Source: Salinadaptatus halalkaliphilus
GTDB lineage: Archaea; Halobacteriota; Halobacteria; Halobacteriales; Natrialbaceae
Length of the DNA stretch: 64,000 nucleotides
Direction: 5' to 3'
NCBI RefSeq assembly: GCF_006543045.1
Contig: NZ_RBZW01000021.1
Location: forward strand, 248,001-312,000
Below the pieces are notes generated by a model. It did not search any database and had not been told where the DNA came from. It saw nothing but the letters and a program-made list of their open reading frames with translations. The position numbers were made by a program, and so were the translations under genes. Within the stretch, counting starts at the first letter, position 1, and each line of letters starts with the position of its first letter. Positions 18,375 to 27,214 of the stretch are shown piece by piece.

Positions 18375-19019
18375 ATGGCGACTGTGATGGAGTTTACGAG
18401 TCCTGTAGCGGAATTTCCGCTGGGGAGTGTGTTCGAGAACTTGCCGGGGGTGACGGTCGAACTCGAGCGACTCATCCCACACGAGACGCTGATCATCCCG
18501 TACTTCTGGGTCCGCGATGCGGAAACGGAGGACATCGAAGCTGCGTTCGACCAGCACGCCGGCGTGAGCAACATCCGAGTGGTCGATAGCGTCGAACACG
18601 AGTATCTCATGCGTGCCGAGTGGGAGCAAGCGTATTTCGGTATTTTGAGTGCGCTTGCCGAGGCCAACGTCGTCGTGCTCTCTGGAATTGGGACGAAAGA
18701 GGGGTGGAAATTCGAGGTACGCGGCGAGAGCCAGGCGGCAATCGCCGAGTTTCGAGAGCACTGCCAGGAAAACGACATTCCGATAGCGATCACCGCCGTC
18801 CACGCAATGCTTCCGATCCAGGGGGAGGGCTACGAGTTGACCGAGACCCAACGCGAGGCGCTGATAGTGGCCTACGAACGGGGCTACTTCGACACCCCAC
18901 GCGAGGTGTCGCTCGAGGAGATCGCCGACGAGCTCGACATTACCCAGCAATCACTCTCGTCACGCCTTCGACGCGGCCATCGACGGCTCATTGGAGCGAC
19001 GCTCGGTAGTTCGGTGTGA
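18375..19019 (+). CDS. bacterio-opsin-activator-like HTH_10 regulator
   Basis: 214 aa from ATG 18375 (MATVMEFTSPVAEFPLGSVF); a second ATG four codons later is also possible. The architecture matches the divergent gene at 17518: a sensor-like N-terminal domain ('LERLIPHETLIIPYFWVRD'), then the HTH_10 domain (LTETQREALIVAYERGYFDT, then SLEEIADELDITQQSLSSRL). The paralogs share the 'PYFWV/PLFWV' and 'KEGWKFEV/PEGWNFEM' segments. The shared intergenic region suggests cross- or auto-regulation, which is inference. Confidence 0.85.
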   Translation: MATVMEFTSPVAEFPLGSVFENLPGVTVELERLIPHETLIIPYFWVRDAETEDIEAAFDQHAGVSNIRVVDSVEHEYLMRAEWEQAYFGILSALAEANVVVLSGIGTKEGWKFEVRGESQAAIAEFREHCQENDIPIAITAVHAMLPIQGEGYELTETQREALIVAYERGYFDTPREVSLEEIADELDITQQSLSSRLRRGHRRLIGATLGSSV

Positions 19020-19145
19020 TCGTTCGGATGGTTCCCTATATTAACCCTCTGTATAATCAGTGCCCGTATTGAACCGACTCAGATGCCTATAATCGGGCAA
19101 GATGGATGCAACGGTATCGAGCATATACGAAAGGGGTGCGAGAAG

Positions 19146-19331
19146 ATGACTTCTGAGGAGACCTCGCTTACGTCGAAGGAGGAATTGAACGGGGCGCTGA
19201 AAGCCCTCCTTCGCAGGGCCTACGAGAGTGGTATCGATGTGGAAGGGGGATTCGAATGTCGGAATGGGGCCGAACACCCTGATTGGGACGTAATCGTCAC
19301 GGAAGTCGAAAAGAACGACCATTCGGAGTGA
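19146..19331 (+). CDS. small conserved haloarchaeal protein
   Basis: 61 aa from ATG 19146 (MTSEETSLTSKEELNGALKA). It contains 'LLRRAYESGIDVEGGFECRN', 'GAEHPDWDVIV', a pattern seen in many short haloarchaeal proteins of unknown function. A longer reading from 19083 is possible but begins with atypical sequence. An AT-rich stretch (ctatattaaccctctgtataat) about 90 bases upstream may hold the promoter. It lies among regulator genes and may be part of that signalling cluster. Confidence 0.65.
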   Translation: MTSEETSLTSKEELNGALKALLRRAYESGIDVEGGFECRNGAEHPDWDVIVTEVEKNDHSE

Positions 19332-19530
19332 CCGACGACGAGGAGTAACCGGTCGTCGCAGATAACGGGTTCGTGGGAAACGCTTGATCGAACTGTCCGA
19401 TCCATCTCCGGGCGTGGTTCTGGATACGGAACTCGCGCTACTCTACTGCTATCGAAACCCACGCTACCGTCGTGGCGAACTGGTGGCGTCGACATGCAGC
19501 GGCCACGATAGACCTGAAACAGCCGGTAGA

Positions 19531-19544
19531 AGGGTTACAACCCT
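19531..19544. promoter_or_regulatory. short palindrome upstream of HalOD1 gene
   Basis: agggtt-ac-aaccct is a perfect 6-bp-arm inverted repeat centred about 30 bases before the ATG at 19567, where a TATA box or operator would lie. No better promoter was seen here. Confidence 0.25.
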
Positions 19545-19566
19545 CGACCGTGGACGTGACACGTAG

Positions 19567-19863
19567 ATGAAAAAATCGCCCGGTTCCGACGATGGGGACG
19601 CCATCGCTCGACAGCAACTCGATAGCAGCCGAGACGCCCCAGCGACCCAGATCGTCGAGACGATCGCGACCCTCGAGGGGACGGATGCAGTTACCCTCCC
19701 GCCGGTGTACGACTGTATCGACGGGATCATCGCCGATATCCTCTCGTCACCGCCGTCCCCCGAGGCCGATGCGACGTTCGCGTTCACCTACCAGGGATAT
19801 CGCATCCACGTCGACCAGGAGGGAACGGTCGTGATCCATCGGGGGTCGACAGCGCCGCCCTGA
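19567..19863 (+). CDS. HalOD1 output-domain protein
   Basis: 98 aa, consisting almost entirely of the haloarchaeal HalOD1 output domain ('QIVETIATLEGTDAVTLPPV', 'YDCIDGIIADIL', then 'FTYQGYRIHVDQEGTVVIHR'). Such domains occur alone or at the end of response regulators and signal-transduction proteins; biochemical function is unknown. It starts with ATGAAAAAATCG, unusually AT-rich for the region. It is the last gene of the small regulator cluster at 17052-19863. Confidence 0.85.
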   Translation: MKKSPGSDDGDAIARQQLDSSRDAPATQIVETIATLEGTDAVTLPPVYDCIDGIIADILSSPPSPEADATFAFTYQGYRIHVDQEGTVVIHRGSTAPP

Positions 19864-19957
19864 CAACGAGGGCAGACAGCATCCGCCGGTAGCGTCTGGC
19901 CCAGACGGCACATCTCGAGGCCAACGATTATTTCCCCGGCCTTCGAACCGACGGGTA

Positions 19958-20155
19958 ATGCCATCGCTCGAGCCACCGTGTCTGCGATCGGAACACGCCT
20001 CGAAGGGCGCGGCGAAGGGTGCGAAAGTCGGCGGCAAGGTCGGCGGCGTCGCCGGGCCGGCAGGAGGTGCTGTCGGGGCCGGCGTCGGCGCGGCCTCGGG
20101 TTACCTCGCGGGGACCGCACGCGATCGAGTCGGATCCGTACTGAAGCCGTTTTGA
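19958..20155 (+). CDS. possible glycine-zipper small protein, probably frameshifted
   Basis: The reading frame (65 aa) has a glycine-zipper stretch (ASKGAAKGAKVGGKVGGVAG, then PAGGAVGAGVGAASGYLAG) of the kind that inserts in membranes. Its first 14 residues look unnatural. In another frame the same DNA gives NAIARATVSAIGTRL, a more plausible beginning. The gene may therefore carry a frameshift near 20000 or the start may be wrong. It occupies the 426-bp gap between the HalOD1 and pirin genes, where nothing else is convincing. Confidence 0.35.
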   Translation: MPSLEPPCLRSEHASKGAAKGAKVGGKVGGVAGPAGGAVGAGVGAASGYLAGTARDRVGSVLKPF

Positions 20156-20289
20156 TCGGTGCCCGTCGCCTGCAGTCGTCGCTCTCGATCTGCGAACTCG
20201 AGCGGCCAGCGTCGGCCAGCGCCATCGGTGTCACCCGCTTCGGTCGGTGATACCGCGTCGATAAATGCGTCGCACCCGTAGCCTCTGGC

Positions 20290-21042
20290 ATGACTGTCGG
20301 CTCCGAGACCACGCTCTACAACGCCCCGCCGACGGATGTCTCGCAAAATCAGGGCGCCTTTCGAACGCACTTTAACTTCCCCGGACGCCTGGTTCCAGGC
20401 CACGACGACCACGGCTACGGCCCGCTGGCGACGGTCGTCGAGTCGTTGCTGGATCCGGACACGCTGATCGCGATGCACCCGCATCGAAACGACGAGATCG
20501 TCTCCTGGGTCCCGGCTGGGGTAATGCGTCACGACGATCGCGAGGGCAACGAACTGGTCACCGACCGCGAGCACCTGCTGGTGATGAACGCGGGCAGGGG
20601 CTTCTGGCACGAGGAACGGACGCTCGCGGACGATCCACCGCTGCGGATGCTTCAGATCTTCGTCCGTCCGCACAGTCTCGACCTCGAGCCCCGGATTCAA
20701 CACGGTCCGATTGCGGACCCCGTCGACGACGAGTGGCGACACGTCTTCGGCCCCGACGGATCCGACGCGCCCTTTACCGTCCGCAACGCGGTCGACTGTT
20801 TCGACGCGCGTCTCGAGGCCGACTCGAGCGTCGACCTCCCCGATATCGACGGCCGGGACACGTATTTCTACGTCTTCGAGGGGGCACTCGAGGCCGAGGG
20901 AACCCGCTTCGACGAGCGCGAGAGCGGACTCGCCGTCGGCGACGGTATGGTAACGGTCACCGCCCGCGAAGCGACGATCGCCGTCGCGTTCTGTATCGAC
21001 CCCGACGCGCCGGTTACGCGCCAGGGAACGATCGGACGGTAG
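20290..21042 (+). CDS. pirin family protein (bicupin)
   Basis: A pirin/YhhW-type bicupin (250 aa). The N-terminal cupin contains the metal-ligand pattern 'IAMHPHRNDEIVSWVPAG' (His-x-His) and later 'EHLLVMNAGRGFWHEER' (Glu and His), and the conserved 'LQIFVRP' follows. Family members bind one iron and act as quercetinase-like dioxygenases or as redox-sensing cofactors; the role here is unknown. It is a monocistronic gene followed 134 bases later by tyrS. Confidence 0.88.
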   Translation: MTVGSETTLYNAPPTDVSQNQGAFRTHFNFPGRLVPGHDDHGYGPLATVVESLLDPDTLIAMHPHRNDEIVSWVPAGVMRHDDREGNELVTDREHLLVMNAGRGFWHEERTLADDPPLRMLQIFVRPHSLDLEPRIQHGPIADPVDDEWRHVFGPDGSDAPFTVRNAVDCFDARLEADSSVDLPDIDGRDTYFYVFEGALEAEGTRFDERESGLAVGDGMVTVTAREATIAVAFCIDPDAPVTRQGTIGR

Positions 21043-21176
21043 TTCGCGATCGGTTGGGACTCCGCGCGGATCGCCGTCGCTCCACGTGGGATGTAGGTAT
21101 GTGGGTGGGTAGGACACTGTCAGGCGGCCATCGGTGGGAAGTCATAAATCCGTCCGCTGATTCGGGTAAGCCAACG

Positions 21177-22157
21177 ATGGATACCTACGACCTGATCACG
21201 CGCAACGCCGCAGAGGTCGTCACCGACGAGGAGGTTCGCGAACTCGCCGCCGATCCAGCGGGCAAGCGCGCCTACGTCGGCTACGAACCCTCCGGCGTGC
21301 TCCACCTCGGGCACCTGCTGACGGCCAACAAGCTGATCGACTTACAGGAAGCCGGCATGGAGATCGTCGTCCTGCTCGCGGATGTCCACGCTTACCTCAA
21401 CGGGAAGGGGACCTTCGAGGAGATCCGCGACACCGCCGAGCAGATGCAAGCCCAGTTCGTCGCCTACGGCCTCGAGGCGGACCAGACCGAGTTCGTCTAC
21501 GGCTCGGCGTTCCAGCTCGAAGATGACTACACGCTGGATCTCCACGAACTCGAGCTCTCGACGACGATGAACCGCGCCCAGCGTGCGATGGCCGAGATCG
21601 CCGGCGACGAGACGGCGAAAGTCAGCCATCTCGTCTACCCGCTGATGCAGAGTCTGGACATCGAGTACCTCGATCTCGATCTGGCCGTCGGCGGCTTAGA
21701 CCAGCGCAAGGTCCACATGCTCCACCGGGAGGAGCTCCCGGATCTGGGCTACGAGGCCCGACCGTGTCTTCATACGCCGATCGTCGCGGACCTCACCAGC
21801 GGCGAGGGGAAGATGTCCTCGAGCGAGGGCGTCACGATCTCGATGGAGGATTCGACCGAGCAACTCGAGGAAAAGGTCAACTCGGCCTTTTGCCCACCGA
21901 CGCGCGAGCCGGAGGGCGACCTCGAGAACCCGGTCCTCGAACTGTTCGAGTACCACGTTTTCCCGCGGTTCGACGAGGTCGTCGTCGAGCGTCCGGAGAA
22001 GTACGGCGGCGACCTGAGCTACGAGAGCTACGAGACGCTGGCTGCAGACCTCGAGTCCGGCGAGCTCCACCCCGCGGACGCGAAGGGGACGCTCGCCACC
22101 TATCTCGACGAGCTGATCGCGCCCGGGCGCAAGAAGCTGCGCGAAATTCGTGGATAA
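21177..22157 (+). CDS. tyrS: tyrosine--tRNA ligase
   Basis: Class I tyrosyl-tRNA synthetase of the archaeal/eukaryotic type (326 aa). ATG 21177 gives MDTYDLITRNAAEVVTDEE, the family start; longer upstream readings overlap the pirin gene. The HIGH motif appears as HLGH (43-46) and the KMSKS motif as KMSSS from residue 212. The tyrosine-binding 'YVGYEPSG' is at 33-40. It charges tRNA-Tyr in the cytoplasm. Confidence 0.97.
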   Translation: MDTYDLITRNAAEVVTDEEVRELAADPAGKRAYVGYEPSGVLHLGHLLTANKLIDLQEAGMEIVVLLADVHAYLNGKGTFEEIRDTAEQMQAQFVAYGLEADQTEFVYGSAFQLEDDYTLDLHELELSTTMNRAQRAMAEIAGDETAKVSHLVYPLMQSLDIEYLDLDLAVGGLDQRKVHMLHREELPDLGYEARPCLHTPIVADLTSGEGKMSSSEGVTISMEDSTEQLEEKVNSAFCPPTREPEGDLENPVLELFEYHVFPRFDEVVVERPEKYGGDLSYESYETLAADLESGELHPADAKGTLATYLDELIAPGRKKLREIRG

Positions 22158-22348
22158 CGCCGGCGACTCGACGGTCTCGGGTCGTCTCGGTGTGCTCGAG
22201 ATCGTCGAGTCGACGGCCGCTTTTCTCGATGGCGTCGGCGTCGTCGAACGACCGCTGCTCGTGGCCATCGCCGTGACGGATCGAAACCTATTATAGGTCG
22301 GTCGTCGTTTCGATTGATCAACATGTTCGTTGTCGGACGGAGTCCGTC

Positions 22349-22849
22349 ATGACGCTCTGGCCAGCACTCGTCGACGTCGGCACGCTCATCGAGGAGACGA
22401 CCGGGTTCGGCGGCTACCTGCTGGTGTTCGTGTTCGCGATGATACCGGCGATCGAACCGTTCGTCGTGATCCCGGTCGCGATCGGGCTCGGGCTCGATCC
22501 GATCCTCACGGGGATCGCCGCGTTCGCCGGCAGCGTGACGGCGGTCGTCGCGATCGTCCTCGCTCACCAGCGCGTGGCCGCGTGGTGGCAACGGAGAACC
22601 GGATCGGAGCCGGCCGACTCGAGCGACCGGTACGGTCGAGCGCAGCGAGTCTGGAAGCGCTACGGACTGCCCGGGCTCGCCGTCGCGGGGCCGATTCTCG
22701 CGGGGATCCACCTCACCGCGCTCCTGGCGACGGTCGCCGGAACGAACGACCGCGTGACGGTCGCGTGGCTCACCGCCGGACTCGCGCTCTGGACGGTCGG
22801 CCTCGTCGCCGCGACCGTCGGTGGCCTCTCGCTTCTCGGCGTGCCGTAG
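22349..22849 (+). CDS. small multidrug export-like membrane protein (COG2426)
   Basis: An integral membrane protein (166 aa) of the COG2426 'small multi-drug export' family, with about four to five helices ('LLVFVFAMIPAIEPFVVIPV', 'LTGIAAFAGSVTAVVAIVLA', 'GLPGLAVAGPILAGIHLTAL', 'ALWTVGLVAATVGGLSLLGV'). The motif AIEPFVVIPVAIGLG is characteristic. Transport function in the family is assigned by similarity only. It is a single gene with a short AT-rich upstream segment (ctattatagg at 22288). Confidence 0.82.
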   Translation: MTLWPALVDVGTLIEETTGFGGYLLVFVFAMIPAIEPFVVIPVAIGLGLDPILTGIAAFAGSVTAVVAIVLAHQRVAAWWQRRTGSEPADSSDRYGRAQRVWKRYGLPGLAVAGPILAGIHLTALLATVAGTNDRVTVAWLTAGLALWTVGLVAATVGGLSLLGVP

Positions 22850-22871
22850 GTCGTCCGATCGAAAATACCGG

Positions 22872-23042
22872 TTAGAATTCGACCGCACCGATTGCCGTTT
22901 CCTCTCCGCAGCGAGGACACTCGAAGGACGTCCTGTAATCGTCGCACGGTTCGTGTACCTCCCGACCGCACGTCTCACAGCGCGTGAGCTCCGACGCCTC
23001 GATTTCGCGTTGACAGGTCGTACAGCGTCGCCCCAGTTTCAT
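22872..23042 (-). CDS. small zinc-ribbon protein
   Basis: 56 aa from ATG 23042 (MKLGRRCTTCQREIEASELT). Three CxxC pairs, CTTC, CETC and CPRC, plus the single Cys of EPCDD indicate a double zinc ribbon. The end, ECPRCGEETAIGAVEF, is typical of haloarchaeal small zinc-finger proteins. Longer readings upstream are low-quality. It is convergent with the COG2426 gene and divergent from birA. Possible roles are nucleic acid or protein binding. Confidence 0.7.
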   Translation of the reverse strand: MKLGRRCTTCQREIEASELTRCETCGREVHEPCDDYRTSFECPRCGEETAIGAVEF

Positions 23043-23211
23043 GGTTGGTTGTAGCGTATCACACGCCCTAGTCGTTGCTCCGTGAACGATCATCAAAAGC
23101 GTACGCATTGGCCAGTGAACCGAACGGTCACGGGCGGCTGCAGCGATACGCGACGACTCGTCTCGCGACGGACCCTGCCGATTCAAGTGCCAGCACGCCC
23201 CTCTCGAGGAC

Positions 23212-24150
23212 ATGAACGAGACGCGACGCGCCATCCTCGAGGCCCTCGCCGACGGCCCGGTCTCGGGTCCCGACCTCGCCGCAGAACTCGACGTCTCTCG
23301 TGCGGCGATCTGGAAACACGTCGACGAACTCCGCGACTCGGGGTTCGAGATCGAGAGCGGCCCGACGGGTTACGAACTCACCGAGATCACAGCCTACACC
23401 GGATCGACGGTCGAGTACGGCCTCGAGGTACCGTTCTCGATCGAGTACCACGACTCGATCGGGAGCACCAACGAGCGCGCACGCGAGTTGGCAACCGACG
23501 GCGCGACCGATGTCGCCGTCCTCGCGGACGAACAGACTGGCGGGCACGGCCGCCTGGAGCGCCCTTGGAGCGCACCCTCGGGCGGGATCTGGGTGAGCAT
23601 CGTCTGTCGGCCGTCGATCGCCCCCGCTCGAGCGCCGTTGTACACGCTCGCGGGGGCGGTGGCGACGACCCGGGTCGCTCGCGAGGCCGGCGTCGACGCC
23701 CACATCAAGTGGCCGAACGACGTCGTGGTTCCCGTCGGCGAGGCGGGCGACTACCGAAAGCTCACGGGCATTCTGACCGAGATGGAAGGCGAAACCGATC
23801 GCGTCGACTGGATTATCCCCGGGATCGGCGTCAACGCAAACATCGACGCCGACGCGTTGCCGCCCGAGGCGACCTCGATCCGCGAGGAAGCCGGCGACGT
23901 CGACCGGCGACGGTTCGTCCAACGGCTGCTCGAGGCGTTCGATGCGCTGCGGACGGATCTCGAGGCTATCGTCCCCGCCTGGCGCGAGCACGCACTGACG
24001 CTCGGCCAGCGCGTGCGGGTCGAACGCCCCGCCGGCGAGATCGTCGGCGACGCCGTCGAGGTTACTCCCACGGGTGCTCTCGTGGTCGAAACCGAGGACG
24101 GACGCGAGACCGTCTCTGCCGGCGACTGTGAACACCTTCGACCGGTGTGA
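23212..24150 (+). CDS. birA: biotin--[acetyl-CoA-carboxylase] ligase with HTH
   Basis: A bifunctional BirA (312 aa). The N-terminal winged helix (SGPDLAAELDVSRAAIWKHV) is followed by the biotin ligase domain with the loop 'GGHGRLERPWSAPSGGIWVS' (the GRGRxxRxW region as HGRLERPW) and 'HIKWPNDVVVPVG'. A C-terminal SH3-like domain completes it. It attaches biotin to carboxylase subunits and probably represses biotin uptake or synthesis genes using biotinyl-AMP. A BioMNY transporter lies 4.4 kb downstream. The TGA stop is followed by a degenerate palindromic repeat. Confidence 0.95.
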   Translation: MNETRRAILEALADGPVSGPDLAAELDVSRAAIWKHVDELRDSGFEIESGPTGYELTEITAYTGSTVEYGLEVPFSIEYHDSIGSTNERARELATDGATDVAVLADEQTGGHGRLERPWSAPSGGIWVSIVCRPSIAPARAPLYTLAGAVATTRVAREAGVDAHIKWPNDVVVPVGEAGDYRKLTGILTEMEGETDRVDWIIPGIGVNANIDADALPPEATSIREEAGDVDRRRFVQRLLEAFDALRTDLEAIVPAWREHALTLGQRVRVERPAGEIVGDAVEVTPTGALVVETEDGRETVSAGDCEHLRPV

Positions 24151-24226
24151 GACGCTCTCTCGGATTCGGTATCGGTGAGTGCTCGACCGGGGCAGCGCTC
24201 ACCGGTAACACGTTACACCGACCGGT
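24151..24226. repeat. palindromic repeat element, degenerate copy D
   Basis: The inner stem ggtgagtgct / agcgctcacc (24174-24183 and 24194-24203, one mismatch) surrounds the loop cgaccggggc. The distal arm gctcaccggtaacacgttac closely follows the distal arm of copy A. The proximal arm has decayed. It begins directly after the birA TGA stop. Confidence 0.55.
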
Positions 24227-24292
24227 CTGGGTGTGGCCCATCGCGTACAGCGGATCGATACCATGAACTATCCGGCGGGTGGCTAGTCGGGT

Positions 24293-24970
24293 ATGCCGAT
24301 CGAAGACCGCGAAAACGCCTCGCTAATCACGCACGCGTTAGCCAAGGATACGCTCTCGAGGCTACGTGATGTCGAAACGGAACAGGTGAGTTTTCGCAAG
24401 GGACTCGTCAAACTCGGCCGCATCTGTGGCTACGAGATTATCGACGGGCGGATGGAAACCGAGTACGTCGAGATCGAGACGCCCCTCGAGCCGACGATGG
24501 GCGAGCGGGTTCGCGGACTCGACGACGTCGTTATCATCAACGTCCTGCGCGCGGCGACGCCGTTCGTCGAGGGCCTGTTGAAGGCGTTCCCGCGTGCGCG
24601 CCAGGGTGTAATCAGCGCGAGCCGGGACGAAGAAGCCGGCCGCGACGGCGACGGCTCGTTCCCGATCACCGTCGATTACGTGAAACTGCCCGAGATCACC
24701 GAAGACGATACGGTGATCGTCGCCGATCCGATGCTCGCGACGGGGAGTACGATGTGTACGGTCCTCGAGCACGTCACCGAGAATTCGGTGGAGCCGGAGA
24801 ACCTGATCGTCCTCTCGGCGGTCTCGGCACCCGACGGCCTGTTGCGCGTCGGACGGGACGTCCCGGAGGCGGACCTCCTCACCGTCTCGATCGACGACAA
24901 ACTCGACGACGACGGCTTCATCGTCCCCGGGCTGGGCGACGCCGGCGATCGGGCGTTTCGTACGACCTGA
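24293..24970 (+). CDS. upp: uracil phosphoribosyltransferase
   Basis: UPRT (225 aa) converts uracil and PRPP to UMP in pyrimidine salvage. The PRPP-binding motif appears as [12 protein letters not shown] (about 143-154). The N-terminal '[20 protein letters not shown]' and the C-terminal uracil-binding '[18 protein letters not shown]' are complete. Its TGA stop (24968-24970) overlaps the first base of palindromic element E. Confidence 0.96.
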   Translation: MPIEDRENASLITHALAKDTLSRLRDVETEQVSFRKGLVKLGRICGYEIIDGRMETEYVEIETPLEPTMGERVRGLDDVVIINVLRAATPFVEGLLKAFPRARQGVISASRDEEAGRDGDGSFPITVDYVKLPEITEDDTVIVADPMLATGSTMCTVLEHVTENSVEPENLIVLSAVSAPDGLLRVGRDVPEADLLTVSIDDKLDDDGFIVPGLGDAGDRAFRTT

Positions 24971-25046
24971 TACGGTCTGTTGTGTCGATGTCCCGGCGAA
25001 CCCACGAGCCGACCGTGGTTTCACTGTACTGAGAACTGATACGTAT
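24970..25046. repeat. palindromic repeat element, degenerate copy E
   Basis: It begins within the upp stop (TGATACGG...) and reads atacggtctgttgt, matching the proximal arm of copies A and B. An inner stem gaacccacg / cgtggtttc (one mismatch) surrounds a 7-nt loop, and the distal end is cgtat at 25042-25046. The middle of the arms has diverged. Confidence 0.5.
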
Positions 25047-25103
25047 GCGCGCCGTCACGGGTGTCGCATGCGGTTTCTCGCGCCCGCTCGAGTACGCGTG
25101 TCG

Positions 25104-26945
25104 TCACTCGCCAGTAATGCTGGCGATCGGATCCTCACCTTGCCATCGCGCGTAGCCGTAGGCGGCGACCAGCAGGATCGCTCCGAGCACGAGGAAGGCG
25201 GTCGTTCTGGCGAGGGCGTCGAGATCCTGCGTGTCGAACAGGAACACCTTCGCGGTTACGAGCGCGAGGACGGCGACGCCTTGCAGTCGGAGTCCGCGAA
25301 CGTCGGCGGTCAGCCCGGCGCCGACGAGGGCGAGACCAAACACCGCCCAGGCGACGGAGATGCCGGCGCCTGACAGCTCGAGTCCAAGCAAGACGACTGC
25401 GAGCCCGGTGGCGGCGACGGCGTACGGGCCGGCGACCGGGATCGCTCGATCGATCGCCGGGACGGTCCGCCCCTCGCGTCGGAACCACAAGGCGAGCCCG
25501 TAGAAGACGCCGATTGCCAGCGCGAACGCGGCGGCTCGACCCGTCGCGCTCGCTAGCGGTGCCGCGAGGTTGACGGCCGGGAGCTCGCTCGCGTCGACGA
25601 CCAGGAGTTTGGTCGTGATCCCGACGGCGACGAAGTGACTGCCGGTCTGGATCGCGTCAGCGTTGCGGAGTGTTGCGACGGCCACGCCCCCACAGACGAT
25701 CGCGACCAGCCCGACCGTCGCCCAGAACGTCCCGAACGCGAGCACCGCGGCGACACCCAACAGGACGACCGCGAACGAACCGGCCGCCTCGTCACGTCGA
25801 ACCGGCCGACGGGCTGTCGTCGCGTAGACGCCGACCAGGGCGAGTGCGACGGCCCCGACCGCGACACCCTCGACGGGCAGGTCCGCGAGCCAGTCTCGGA
25901 GGGCCCCCTCGAGTAACGTGGCGGCGAGGCCGGCGTTGCAGACGGTCAGCGATCCGAGCCAGAGCCGAGACCAGCGGCTGCTGTGTTCGACCGCGTCGCT
26001 GCTGATGTCCCGATCACTCGAGCGGCGGACGTACCCGCCGGCGAGGTAGAGACCGAACGCGACGGCGGTGACGGCGGCGAGCAGCGATGGAGTGGGCTCG
26101 TCGATGATCCACCACGCGAAGAGGAGGACGTATGTCGGGCCGACGCTGGCGACGACGGCGCGGTGCCACGGTCGGATCGTCGCGATGGCGACGAGGCCGG
26201 CCGAAAGGAAGAGGACGTACGCAGGCGTCAGCAGCGAGGTCCCGGCCTCGAGCGAGAGAAACGCCGTCACGTAGCCGAAGGAAAACGCCGCGCTGGCGAC
26301 GAGGGGCGCCCGATCGTGGACCGACACGAGCGCGGTGGCGGCGACCAGCACCGTCAATCCCGCCAGCGTGGCCCACAGCGGCGTTCCGATGGCCTCCCGG
26401 TAACTCTCGAAGCCGTAGGCCGCGTAGATGCTGAAGTACGCGATCGCCAGCCCCGCACCGGCTGCGATGCGGCCCCAGCGGACGTACCCTTGTCGCTCGG
26501 CGACGAACCGACCGCTGCCAAGCAGCGCGAGTCCGCCGGCGGTGCCAACGGCGACGCGCCCGAGGTGGCCGAGCAGGCCGGCCTCGATAGCCAGCTGGAT
26601 GAAGAGTACGACGCCGACGACCAGCGCCAGCCCGCCGACCAGTCCGAGCCACTTGATGCCGAGCGTGCGTTCCCAGTCGCGCTCGAGGACGCTCGAGTGC
26701 TCCCCACTCCCCGTCGCATCGTCGGCGACCGTCCCCTCACTCGGGTTGGTGCCATCGGCGTCCGTCTCGGTCTCGGCTGACTGATCGGTTTCGTCGATGT
26801 CTCTCTCGAGCGACTCGTTCGATTTGGTGGCTGTCGTCTCGTCACCGCGCTCGATCGTCGCTTCCAGGTCGGCGACGCGACGCCGGAGGGTGTCGACCTC
26901 CGTCCGGAGCCGCTGTACCTCCGCCGAGAGGTCGTCGTCGCTCAT
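25104..26945 (-). CDS. DUF2339 domain multi-pass membrane protein
   Basis: A large membrane protein (613 aa from ATG 26945, MSDDDLSAEVQRLRTEVDTL). It has an N-terminal coiled coil (about 1-32), an acidic Thr/Ser/Glu-rich linker (about 33-85), then roughly 16-18 hydrophobic helices from 'LGIKWLGLVGGLALVVGVVL' to the C-terminus, ending near 'KVFLFDTQDLDALARTTAFL'. That architecture and the last motif are typical of DUF2339. The function of the family is unknown. It is convergent with upp. Confidence 0.85.
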   Translation of the reverse strand: MSDDDLSAEVQRLRTEVDTLRRRVADLEATIERGDETTATKSNESLERDIDETDQSAETETDADGTNPSEGTVADDATGSGEHSSVLERDWERTLGIKWLGLVGGLALVVGVVLFIQLAIEAGLLGHLGRVAVGTAGGLALLGSGRFVAERQGYVRWGRIAAGAGLAIAYFSIYAAYGFESYREAIGTPLWATLAGLTVLVAATALVSVHDRAPLVASAAFSFGYVTAFLSLEAGTSLLTPAYVLFLSAGLVAIATIRPWHRAVVASVGPTYVLLFAWWIIDEPTPSLLAAVTAVAFGLYLAGGYVRRSSDRDISSDAVEHSSRWSRLWLGSLTVCNAGLAATLLEGALRDWLADLPVEGVAVGAVALALVGVYATTARRPVRRDEAAGSFAVVLLGVAAVLAFGTFWATVGLVAIVCGGVAVATLRNADAIQTGSHFVAVGITTKLLVVDASELPAVNLAAPLASATGRAAAFALAIGVFYGLALWFRREGRTVPAIDRAIPVAGPYAVAATGLAVVLLGLELSGAGISVAWAVFGLALVGAGLTADVRGLRLQGVAVLALVTAKVFLFDTQDLDALARTTAFLVLGAILLVAAYGYARWQGEDPIASITGE

Positions 26946-27183
26946 ACTGACCAATCATGTCGAATCGTGAAAAATCTATTGTGCTGACACGTATTGGTCC
27001 CCAGCAACGCGTTCGCCGGACAGCGCTGGATGACCGCGGTCGCGAAGAGATCGCTCCCGGCGACGAACGCGAGCGTGCCGATAGTCCGGTCACGGTTGCG
27101 GTAACCATATGTGGTCGGTAGTATGCGTGAATGGCAAACTACTGCATCAATGTGGATGATTATACTATTATTCGACCAGCACG

Positions 27184-27190
27184 TTTATAT
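27184..27190 (+). promoter_or_regulatory. TATA box for aminotransferase gene
   Basis: tttatat lies 25-31 bases before ATG 27215, an ideal haloarchaeal TATA position for a leaderless message. The surrounding stretch 27120-27214 is AT-rich. Confidence 0.55.
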
Positions 27191-27214
27191 TCTCAAGGTG
27201 ACAACTGTGGTTAG

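Noticed and set aside
19384-19566. 60-codon plus-strand frame upstream of the HalOD1 gene
   Set aside because: No recognisable pattern, and it runs through a likely promoter palindrome at 19531.
19788-19911. Minus-strand stretch reading MCRLGQTLPADAVCPRCQGG, like a zinc ribbon
   Set aside because: It overlaps the end of the convincing HalOD1 gene and has only two usable Cys pairs with no clear end. It may be chance or an old remnant.
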